64,000 nt of DNA from Mucor racemosus (Eukaryota > Mucoromycota > Mucoromycetes > Mucorales > Mucoraceae): contig JAPEHQ010000002.1 of the NCBI GenBank assembly GCA_027405735.1, positions 930,001-994,000 on the forward strand, given 5' to 3'. The position numbers and the translations under genes were made by a program. The notes under the pieces are model-generated. The model did no database searches. It worked only from the letters and a program-made list of their open reading frames with translations, and had not been told where the DNA came from. This document shows positions 49,978-59,525 of this stretch, one piece after another; the first letter of the stretch is position 1; every line of letters begins with the position of its first letter.

Positions 49978-52337
49978 ATGACTAAGAAAACTGCAGCTGC
50001 ATCTATTGATAGTAGAATGTCCGCTTCATCTTCTACCTTGATTGATAATGATATTGATATGATCAATATGATTGTCACTAATGATATTGATACGGTCAAT
50101 ACTGATATGGTTGACAACAACCAAAATGATGGTTCCAATGTAATATATGACATGGCAAGGAGTCTTGAAATTACTGCTGAACAAGCTCAAGATAATAGGC
50201 CCATAAACACTAAAAAAGCATATTCAGCGAAAGCTAAAGAGTTTCTTACATGGGCAGAGAAAACCTTTGTACATGAAGATAAATTGCAAAGAGGAATTGT
50301 TTCTGGGGAAAAATTAAATTATTTTCTACACAAGGAGGTGAAAGCAAAGAATATTGCTAATGAATTTAGCTTTTGATACTAACTGTCTTGTACGCCCTTA
50401 TTATCCCAGGTTTTAAATCGTTTCTCTCGCAGAAAAACGAAAACAAAAGCAGCTCAAAGAATCAAATTTTCAACTGTCGAACAATACATAGCAGCAATTA
50501 CAGATCTATACAAGACACAAGTTATAAAGAAAATAAATTGTAATAAAAATCCAAGAAAAGTAATTGCAAGCGTATTGAAAAGTGCTAAAGAACGAGAATT
50601 CCAGACCAAAAGATCTAATTGCGAAGATCGTGGAGAAGGAACACTTGCCGATGGTTATACTTCATTAGATCAAGTAGCAAATGTCATACAGTTCTATTTG
50701 AATAGCCAAAGAAATCATGGAGAAAACTTGAGAGATGCTGCCGCATTTCTTTTCTCCCATTATTTTCTACTACGAGGACAATCTATCAGGCATGCTGAAT
50801 TGACAGATTTTCAAACAGTTAATTTAGATAATGAGAGTATCAGGCCTGACATAGAATGTCCTGCTCTGGTGATGGTGTTGCGACAGGGAAAAACAAACAA
50901 AAATAACCGCTTGGAACTTGGTGGCTGCATCCGTAACACTCGCGTTGAAATTTGCCCTATAATGTCTCTTGGCCTATATTTGTTTTGGCGTTTTCATGTT
51001 GAGAATGAGCCGTTTCCCGACTTCACTACTTCTCATAATTGGTATTTTATAAAGCTTTTTAAATCTGATAACCAGGATTTAAAGAAAATCTGGAGCTACA
51101 ACAGCCATCGTGATGCCGTTATAAGAGGATTAGATGGAGCAAAAATTTTCTCTAAAACAAAAACACATATAAACCGTGGCTCTTCTGCGAGGATGGCTGA
51201 TCTTGCTGGTGTTCACGAAGACCAAATTCGTCGTCTCGGTCGTTGGAATAACACAACAATGAATGGTGCTTACCTTACTGGTTTGCCCAGGGAAGCAATG
51301 CGAGCAATGGCGGGTTTTACTATTCAGCAAGGACAATTTTACATTCCCAGGGCCTCACTGGATCCTCCTGAAGATTTGACCAAGTTGATTTTTCCTCTAC
51401 TGGATGAATGGAACGATCGATTACTAGCTAAGAATGTTGGTAAGAATAATGGTGACCCTATGGAAGTTACCGTGGCTGCAAAAGCTTGCTTTCAACTGTT
51501 TTTTATATTGAGAAAAATTATTATTCAAGATTCAATTGTGATGATGGAGAAATTCCCCAATCATCCATTATGGCAAAATGAATTGTTTTCTAATCCTATG
51601 TTTTTAGAATATAAAGAGTAAGCACTTGTTTGTGTTTTATATAGTATAAACTAATAAATCTTCTTCAAAGACGCATGACAGTGATCATGAAAGATAACAA
51701 TGACCCTGCAAACATTTTGCTCCAACGTTGTGTTCCAATTTTAGAGGAAAAGATACGCATAATGCATAATGACCTTTCTTCAAAATTGAATGATCATCTC
51801 ACTACTCAAGAAACAACTAATGATTATATAACCCGTCTAATTACAGGTCAAGCAAGTATAAACCTCAGCGTGAACTTACCAGATTTACAAAATGGCCAAT
51901 CTCACATCTCAGCAACCACAAAACCACAACAAAACTTGATGTCAAATTCCAATCCACAACCACCAACATTATCCTCATCATCATCAAATTCTCTTGAAGT
52001 TACAGAAAAGGTACCACATTACCAAATGAGTCGAGGAATTGTGTCCATCAAAGACTTGTGGAGAGAGTGGAAACATAGTTTGTGCGGTGGATATGCGGTA
52101 CAAGATTTGGAAGAAAAGTTTGGAACAAGATGGAGACGAGCAGAGAAGGAAAAGAAGTTCTTCAATAGAAGAAAACTTATCATCAAGACAATCGAGGATT
52201 ACGCCATGAAAAGGAACATTAGTTTAGAAACTGCAGTAAATATTGCAGAACGAAGAAGATCACAGAAAGGATACTCGTTGCATTGGTTGGCGAATAACAA
52301 AATTGAAATCTTTGGAGTCAATGATGGCTCATTGTAA
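49978..52337 (+). CDS. Crypton tyrosine recombinase with GCR1_C-like C-terminal domain
   Basis: Three exons, 49978-50337, 50410-51617 and 51671-52337, give 744 residues. Intron 1 (72 nt) has GTGAAA, a TACTAAC branch site and CCCAG. Intron 2 (53 nt) has GTAAGC...CAAAG. Both junctions restore frame. The recombinase core shows the arginine in LLRGQSIR (about 242-247), a beta-hairpin lysine in RQGKTNK, H373-x-x-R376 in THINRGSSARM, and nucleophile Y408 in NGAYLTG, with RRLGRWNNTTM between them. Residues about 647-735 (IKDLWREWKH ... LEEKFGTRWRR ... RRKLIIKTIEDY) match the GCR1_C DNA-binding domain that fungal Cryptons commonly carry. No broken residue or stop is seen in the spliced frame, so the element may be active. 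The enzyme is expected to excise a circle and reinsert it at a short matching sequence. Confidence 0.9.
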
Positions 52338-52663
52338 TAGCTTTTTCTATTCTTTCTTTGCATTTCTTTATATTTTATTATTATTTTTATATATATACAT
52401 ATATATTCAATAAATAAACATCATTCAGCTTACTGTAAATACAACAAGTATCATAATATCATATTGAAGTCTAAGCATAACATTTTACAAAATAAAGTCG
52501 ATCTTGCCATGATTGTATTGACATAAATTTATTATTTTTTCCCTGGGGACTTGATCCGTAAATAAGTGCACTTATTTACGGTTGTTTCTCAAATAAGTGA
52601 GCTTATTAGCATACTGGGTTCTAATCGTGTAGGGGACTTCCGGGACTTCCGAGGACTTCGACA

Positions 52664-52675
52664 CAAAATAATAGG
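52664..52675. other. Direct repeat CAAAATAATAGG at the right end of the Crypton
   Basis: Second copy of the 12-bp repeat. The right-arm sequence resumes with TCATATTACAGCTTAACCC immediately after it. Confidence 0.9.
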
Positions 52676-52910
52676 TCATATTACAGCTTAACCCTATCGT
52701 AACTGGGTTCCAAAATTGATCTGACAAATCGACCAGAAAATGATAAAAAAAAACAAAATTGCTTAACAGCTCATGAACTGTAAAGTAAGTTGAAATAGCG
52801 TACTAAATAGTTTTTGTACAGTTATAAATTCTGCATTTATCTAAATAAAATTCAGACAAATGATCCACACTAAATTTTGCACAAAATGCCATTGAAATGT
52901 TGGAGGTTGT

Positions 52911-53342
52911 TTGAAGATACACATCATTTTTTATAAACATGTTTCAAAAATATTTAATCGATTTAATGCGCAGCAACATAATATATTGATCGAGCTATTG
53001 CTGAATCTTCTAGCTGCATTTGTCATAGAGCAAACAAGAGTTTTGTCAAAAAAAATTTCAAATTCAGAATTTAGGATGAGGGTATACAAGGGAAAATTGC
53101 GAGTCAGAAGCGAAGATATCTCTTTGCACACATTTTTGAGGATATCTCCACGAAAAATTAATATTTTGAAAAGAACTAAAATGGATCAGATAGAACTCAA
53201 TGAGGTCTATGGCAAGAATGTAAAAAAAGCGCTGTTCAATTTAACGAATGCTTTGAAATCTACTACAAAAATGCCGAAAAAAAAGAAAAAAAAAAGTACT
53301 CAGAATTTTTTCATACTGAAATATGTTATAAAGTGCTTTTAA
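52911..53342 (+). other. 143-codon open frame in the outer arm, mirrored at 26322-26753 (minus)
   Basis: The two arm copies differ at only a few residues. A diverged copy at 14446-14640 keeps part of the same frame (RKINILK ... ELNEV ... NVKK) before a stop. The protein is basic, ending in a lysine run. Conservation of frame across diverged copies suggests an old coding function of the repeat, but no domain is recognisable. Promoter and start are not evident. Confidence 0.35.
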
Positions 53343-53576
53343 ACAAGTAAGGTTTATTATTAAAATGTGATAGCATTACTTAATTTTTCATAGAGATATG
53401 AAGGCTCCAATTTTTTAGTTCTTAAGCAGTGAAATACGTGTAAAAATATGAAACATTAGTACGAAAAAAAAAAAATCATACCAACTGCAAAAGATAGAGT
53501 ATTTTTGAATACTTGTTTTTGGATTAAAGTTGAACAACTCAGGTACATTAGCACACTATATGAATTAGGAGGAGCA

Positions 53577-53843
53577 TTATGTAATATTCGATCTTGAACT
53601 TAAAGGAATGTAATGGATCAAATCATTACAAGCACCTATATCAATAATATCAATTTTCATTTTGTCTGATAATCGATCAGAGTACCACTGATGTATACTA
53701 TACTGTATATGAGTACACTTGTACAATAAATGATAAAATATAATAAATATTAATAAATGGCCGATTAACATTAACCACATCACTAATATCAAAAGCCATG
53801 TATTCGATAAACGCATTGATTGGCAATCAATCGGTGCGGACAC
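53577..53843 (-). other. Possible small membrane-protein coding remnant crossing the right-arm end
   Basis: The frame contains a hydrophobic segment WLLILVMWLMLIGHLLIF and ends IDIGACNDLIHYIPLSSRSN plus two residues and TAA. The last ~25 codons lie within the arm and are repeated at about 26018-26090 (plus), with one V/I change and a silent change. The upstream part lies outside the arm and is absent on the left. No clear ATG was found; a spliced or truncated gene is possible. Family unknown. Confidence 0.35.
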
Positions 53844-54371
53844 ACAAGCATGTAACGCAATGCAAATTCATCTCCATAAAAAAATTATTTAGAAGGTGAA
53901 AAAAAAGCGACAAATTCTGCTCGATTTATATCAAACATAAAAAGGCCTGATATACATTAGACGCTGCATGCATATCTGTATTTTAAATTTTACCTTTTTA
54001 TTTAGTGTTCGGTGGTTCCAAAAATCTTTGAAATTGGGAAGAGATATAGTATATCAATGATTCAATTGCATGATGGATTAAAAGTTCAATACTATAAAAG
54101 GAAGAAAGATATACCAAGAAAGCACTCAAATATTTTTTGTTTAATGGATTGTTATGCTCGAAATATGGCTTTCGGCCCACAACACGTGAGAACAGTAGCT
54201 CATTACTCTTCAGAGGTACAGAATTTACATTAAATTCTATAATTTTTAATATTGAACACAGCCAATAAAAGTATTAAATTACATGAGCGACATTTCAAAA
54301 TTAGGTACAAACCAGCTTTTCCATCCAGCTTTATTAGTTTTTGTTGATTTTTGTTTCCAAATACTATTAAC
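53844..54371. promoter_or_regulatory. Upstream region of the alpha/beta hydrolase
   Basis: Contains a 73-codon frame (54012-54233) without a recognisable domain, probably part of the leader or chance. An E-box CACGTG lies at 54185. The pyrimidine-rich stretch TTTTTGTTGATTTTTGTTTCC just before the ATG at 54372 is typical of a fungal 5' UTR. Confidence 0.4.
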
Positions 54372-55686
54372 ATGGATCTGAATCCTCCTATTCTATTGCA
54401 AGGCTCGAAATCGGCGCCGGTACCTTCGAAGAAGAAAATCAGACAACAAACAGTGCCATTGCCTCCGTTACCAAAACAGCAACAATCCATTTTACCACCA
54501 CTAGTTAAAGCTCGACCGAAAACTCACATTGCAATTAATACAAAGACAACAATATCACCCAAAGTTCCTCGTGTGAACGTCTTGCGTGAATCTCGGCTAC
54601 ATCAAACATTTCAATATCACGCAAAATTTTCTGGACGCCTTCGCTCACACAAAGTAGGATATGCTGTATATGGACCTCTTCACGGCCACCCCGTATTTGT
54701 GATTGGTGGCTATGGATGTACACGAATGGTAGGTATTATGTTTGAAGAATTAGCCTTTCGATATGGTCTCAAAATGATTTGGCCCGAGCGTCCAGGGTAA
54801 GCAATGTAATTGATAAATTATTAAATCAAGTGTGGATCAAATATTAAGGGGCGTTTATAGTTATGGTCTGAGCGAAGAATGTGGTTCACAAGAAATTACA
54901 GCACTCGAATGGGCGGATGTAGTGATACAAATAGCAGATTATCTTCGTATCCAACAATTTTGTATTATTGCACAATCTGTAGGCACAGTATTCGCATTAG
55001 CAATTGCTCGTAAATACCCCAAATATGTATTGGGACCTATATATTTAATATCTCCCTGGGTATCAACTCAAGCAGCAAATACATTTAAATGGACTAGGCG
55101 GTTACCCGCTCCGTTGGTTGCCAAGACAATTTCTTTGGCATTAGATGTAATGTGGATGTTTAATAAAGGAGGAAGTGATAGTAATGATTCGACATTAAAT
55201 GACGATGAAGACACCGAGATTCAAGATACTCGACCAAGTAAAAACGCACGACATACTATGGTAGCGTACGAAGAAGATGAATTATTGGCGTCTTTGGATG
55301 ATGAGATTTTTGATCTACCAACAGATTTTCCGACTAACAGACCACTGCGGCATTTCGTTCGGCCTAAACACATGTCTCTTTTCTTGGCAATGAATAAACT
55401 TAGAATGTCAGAAAACTACAGTCAAGGTCAATTATGCGATGTGATGGTAGCTTTGGAGAAATATCATCATTTTGGATTTAATTATACAGACATAAAGATC
55501 CCCGTTTCAGCAGTTTGGGGTGATAAAGATGGTCTGATCCCACTCAAAGCGATTGATATTTTAGCAAATAGTTTGCACGATGTTCGGTTAAAAATCTTGG
55601 AAAGTGAAGGACATGATTTAGTGTGGAAAGAAGGTGTCATGGAATGGGCTATGCGAGGAATAGCAGAACGTTGGAGACCAAAGTAG
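54372..55686 (+). CDS. Alpha/beta-hydrolase fold protein
   Basis: Two exons, 54372-54796 and 54861-55686, give 416 residues. The 64-nt intron (GTAAGC...TTATAG) was preferred to a 34-nt alternative because it yields the family motif RPGYGLSE. The nucleophile elbow is AQSVG (serine in a variant GxSxG), the acid is in VWGDKDGLIP and the histidine in SEGHDLVW, completing a Ser-Asp-His triad in the usual order. The oxyanion region reads GGYGCTR. The first ~100 residues are Pro/Gln/Lys-rich and probably disordered. An insertion of about 80 acidic residues sits before the cap-like helical part. No signal peptide is evident. Substrate is unknown; related fungal proteins are annotated only as hydrolases. 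Confidence 0.82.
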
Positions 55687-55807
55687 CAGTAATACGATCA
55701 CTTCTTTTAGTGACCACAAAATTTTTACATCCCTATTTCTACTATTTTCTCTCTATAGAATTTACATACAATAATAATAATCAACTAATTACCATTAATA
55801 AACAAAC

Positions 55808-57836
55808 ATGAGTACCTTTGATGGCCGCATCAGAGAATACCCTGCTGTCGCCATTGATAAATTTACACCAAATAGCTCTGCGAAATACTTTTTGTTGAGC
55901 CATGTTCATTCTGGTAAACATTGAATATAATTTGTTTTTGTATAAATTGATACTGATAAACATATAAAAATAGACCACATGCGAGGATTAGAGGATTGTA
56001 AATTTAATAAACAGATATATTGTACTGAAGAATCTGCAAGTATATTGCCTTATATTGCGGTCAGACACAATAAACAACCTAAATACAGACATATGCAGAA
56101 TTATCTAATACCTGTAAAATATGGTCTAGTAGTGAAGCTAAATACACCTGAATATGGTGTTATATCATTTCAATTTCTTCCTGCAAATCACTGTATAGGT
56201 TCAGCAATGTAATTTTATCTCCCATTGATGGTTTTGGTATAGTGCTATTAACACTTTTTTTTTTTTCGATCATTTTAGGATTTTACTAGAAGGCAGAAAT
56301 GGAAGTATTTTATACACTGGCGATACTAGAGCAGAACCGGATTTTTTCGAACAAGAATTAAAGATCATAAAGCGACGTCGTATTCAAAATTTATACATGG
56401 ATACAACATGCATAAGAGAAGAATACAATAAATTTATTTCCAAGGTGATTTACAGATTAAATGAATAATGAATTTCAACTTAGATTTTTGTACATGATTA
56501 TAGAGAAAGTCAGTTGAATTACTTTTAAGTTTGATACGGAATCAAGAGGAACATCATCACATATACATTGATTGCTGGACTTTTGGATATGAAGAGTGTT
56601 GGGTTCATATTGCTGATTCATTTAATCAAAAAGTCCATGTTTCGCAACTCAAATATAATACGTTTGTGGCAGCAAATCCCATATACAAAGAATATCTAAC
56701 AACCAATTCTTCAGAAACTCGTTTTCATTCTTGTGATTGGGAGCAAGATTGCCAACAATATGAACACGGCTTGATTGCTATTCATTTTAAGCCGACAATG
56801 GATGATCAACCCAGAATATATATTCATTCAGAAACATCAAATCAATTATTGCAATCAGATTTGAAATACACATGCAAACCTCAAACTAGACATGTAAGTA
56901 TTCCTTGATTTTGGCTGATATTTGTAACTGATCCATTATTATCAACAGATCCTACCATTCTCTTATCACTCGTCATTGGAAGAGATTATAGCATTTACAA
57001 AATATGTGAATGCTAAAACATTTACGGCATGTGTAGCTCGTGGTGGATATGAAGGCATGGAAAGAATGAGAAAACTAATGATAGAAAGAGGTTGTAAACT
57101 AGGTGCTGTCAGTCATTCGTCAGACTTATCATCAACTGATATTTTATCTCCCCTAAATAAGAGAAGAAGAGCTTCTTCTGAGAGCACTTCTTTCAAAAAG
57201 ATTTATTCAGAAACGTTATCTGATCCAGAAACACATAGTCCTTATAAAAGTGGAAATAGAAGTGGAAGTGGAAGTACTTGGGCAACACGTTCCTCAGCCA
57301 AACAAACATCAGCTGCTATGTTATCAGCCAACTCAAAAACGACAGTATCTGGAGGCGGATCTTTGCCCATTGCATCAAAACCCAAGTTCAGCTCAATCAT
57401 TGAAGAAAAAGCTCTTCCTCGTTCACCTATCCCAACTAAAAATAGCAATTCGAACGAACCAAAATCCAACGCACAACCTCAACCATGTCCACAGACAGTT
57501 CAACCTTTAAATGATTGCACAAATGAAATCAAATCATTAATTGTTGAAGAAACATCGCAAAATATTAATGATACTGTTCCAATTTCTGATTCTGTCAACA
57601 GCGAACATTGCTCTAACCCCGAATCATCCATGTCTTTGGAGCTTATTGACATTAGTCCCATGTCACCTGAAGTACAAGTTATTGAGAAGCCAGATGATGA
57701 TTCTGTCATAGTTATAAGTTCTGATGAAGAAGATTCCAAGCCATTTTTAACAAGAAGAGAAACACGTCGTTTTATAAGAGAATTGAAAAGTTGTTCTGTA
57801 AAAAGAAATAAGTTTATTGCAAATTTTCAAGCATGA
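55808..57836 (+). CDS. DCLRE1C: Artemis/SNM1-family DNA-repair nuclease (metallo-beta-lactamase, beta-CASP)
   Basis: Five exons (55808-55913, 55974-56208, 56279-56444, 56504-56893, 56949-57836) give 594 residues, with frame restored at each junction. The start (FDGRIREYPAVAIDKF) follows the Artemis pattern. The metal-binding motif is split by intron 1 and reads HVHSDHMRGL (HxHxDH). Further motifs are PANHCIGSAM (motif 3), YTGDTRAE (motif 4) and the beta-CASP segment YIDCWTFGYEECW, with ILPFSYHSSLEE near the catalytic end. In the family the enzyme opens hairpins and trims overhangs in non-homologous end joining or repairs crosslinks. The ~220-residue C-terminus is Ser/Pro-rich and likely regulatory. 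Artemis versus another SNM1 paralogue is inferred from the N-terminus. Confidence 0.88.
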
Positions 57837-57845
57837 TTCTAACAT

Positions 57846-57872
57846 CTACTACTACTACTACTACTACTACTA
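57846..57872. repeat. CTA trinucleotide microsatellite, nine copies
   Basis: A perfect (CTA)9 run starts ten bases after the nuclease stop codon, in its 3' UTR. Confidence 0.95.
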
Positions 57873-59525
57873 ATTACTTTGTATTTATAATAAATTATAC
57901 CCATTAACATCAGAAAGTTTATTAAAATCTTGATTTGAATTCAATTTTTATACACTAAAAAAGTGTATAAAATCATATTCGCCTTTTATACATCATTCAT
58001 CATCTGTTACAATAAAGAATAGAAACACAAGATTGTATTTACAAAGGGTACTTTCTCTGCTCTAACCTCCTTGTGAAAAAGGGCTTCAGATTGAAAACTA
58101 CATTAATTTGGCTTACATATATAAATTCAAGCCTTATAAAGATTTGTCTTCATTAGCAAAAGAAACAGAGAAAAACACATTTGAAAATTGTATCTGGTTA
58201 CTATTCTTGAGATATACGCTACAAACAAACCAGCATTACCCATATTTCTTTGAATAAACATCAAAGACTTGCCACTTTTATCCCTTGTATTATCTCTCTG
58301 ATTTCCGTTCTTAATTTTGTGAATTCCTTCATAATTGTTTCATTCTCTGATAATAGAGGAGAAACTCGGTTAAATCCTCAACGCGATTTTATCTTCAATG
58401 AGAACAAAGAAAAACAAAGAAGCAAGAATGGTTATTTGAAGAAAATACTAGTGGAATGTGATTTGTATAAGTGTATATACAGCAAAAGAAAAACTAGCAC
58501 GCGAATCCTTGTTAAATACATTTCCACTGATGATTTTTGACGAGTCACCGTAAAATTTCTCAATTTTATTTATCCTTTAAAAGTACTTCTAATTCTTGGA
58601 TATTATAGTTTTTTAAAACAAAAAATACCAAAATATATTTTATGCCTTATTAACTTACGTGTGTAATTGTTGCATTTACAGCTATAAAAATGGTTGAGAA
58701 ATAATCCTTTGAACAGAAGCGTTGCAAGTATGTTTTGAACGCCGCCGGATTACTGATTGAGATAGTGGGCAAGCAATAGTTTTGTAATTACAAAATAGCA
58801 ATAGACCTGGAATACAATATTTAAAGGATAGAAGCATAGCACGTTAAACCTAACACTTGAAGACACGATCTATAAGTGTAATTGAATGGAGAAGCCCTCA
58901 GAAAACCAATTGTATTTTTTGACATCTTTAATGTTCCAAGCTGATTTACATCTGTGAACAATCATTTATAATACTATGATCGTATGTGGCTGTAGCTATC
59001 ACTTTATTTTTAAAATCATATGGTCGTATTTCACAGCCAAAATTAAATAAATACAACAGTTTATATAAGAAAAGGAATCATACAACGACAACGCACACCC
59101 AAACAAAGAGGGTGAAGAAGAACAACCGAAGAGAAGAAGGAAAAGGAGAAGGACAATAGAATGAAAGAAAACGAGAACAAATACAATTATTTAGTAACCT
59201 GTCCTTGCATTATCATCAAATATTATTCTTATTATTGGTGCAGTACGGGGAAAAGCTAATTATAATTAAGTAAAAATGGCATGCGGCAGCACGAGCTGTA
59301 CACCGCATAGCGGTGATGGCCAACTCGTTATGGTACTGTAATTTTGTTTATTAAAGACTGATATGTATATATTATGTATAGAGATATTTCGTATCTTGTT
59401 ATGATACGATTATAGCGATTTTTTGATTTTTTTTTCTTTTTTTTTTAATATTGAGCAAGCCAATTGATATGTCATTTCACTAATCAAATGATGATAACAA
59501 CATCAAATATACTAGATTGCTTTAC
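57873..59525. other. Intergenic region between the Artemis-like and PSP1 genes
   Basis: Convergent 3' regions. An imperfect hairpin, ATACACTAAAAAAGTGTAT, lies at about 57949. A frame at 58250-58540 has a hydrophobic start but no ATG and no known domain. A purine-rich stretch occupies 59107-59165. A small GC-rich island at 59276-59341 is described separately among the findings. No gene is otherwise supported. Confidence 0.45.

Larger units (their letters stand above)
49769..52675 (+). mobile_element. Crypton (tyrosine-recombinase DNA transposon), 2.9 kb
   Basis: The insertion interrupts sequence that is continuous in the left arm. Its boundary is marked by the direct repeat CAAAATAATAGG. There are no terminal inverted repeats or LTRs, and it carries one spliced gene for a tyrosine recombinase, which is the Crypton layout. 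Both ends are enriched in GGACTT/AAGTCC: left at 49769, about 49796, 49807 and 49826; right at about 52545, 52633, 52642 and 52652. These are plausible recombinase-binding sites. A pair of half-sites around AAATAAGTGCACTTATTT lies at about 52560. Confidence 0.9.
43801..53647. repeat. Right arm of giant inverted repeat (interrupted by a Crypton)
   Basis: Inverted partner of 26018-38967. Inner part 43801-49769, outer part 52676-53647. The boundary with non-repeat flank is near GCACCTATATCAATAATAT (about 53633-53651), after which the two flanks differ. It carries the same 728-bp LTR (47008-47735) and dynein fragment as the left arm but lacks the gypsy element, showing an intact ATCGTTTAATTAG site at 48486-48498 (reverse complement). 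Confidence 0.93.

Noticed and set aside
26018..53647. Fold-back assembly artefact as the full explanation of the palindrome
   Set aside because: Arm-specific insertions with exact target signatures and sequence differences near the outer ends are not expected from a simple fold-back. A collapsed haplotype join still cannot be excluded without reads.
54797..54830. 34-nt intron in the alpha/beta hydrolase
   Set aside because: The acceptor at 54860 gives a normal 64-nt intron and restores RPGYGLSE, whereas the short intron inserts ten foreign residues there.
58250..58540. 96-codon frame with hydrophobic start
   Set aside because: It begins at TTG, lacks an ATG, shows no domain and lies between convergent genes.
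59276..59341. tRNA gene
   Set aside because: There is no cloverleaf with a TTC-type T-arm or acceptor pairing; only nested hairpins are visible.
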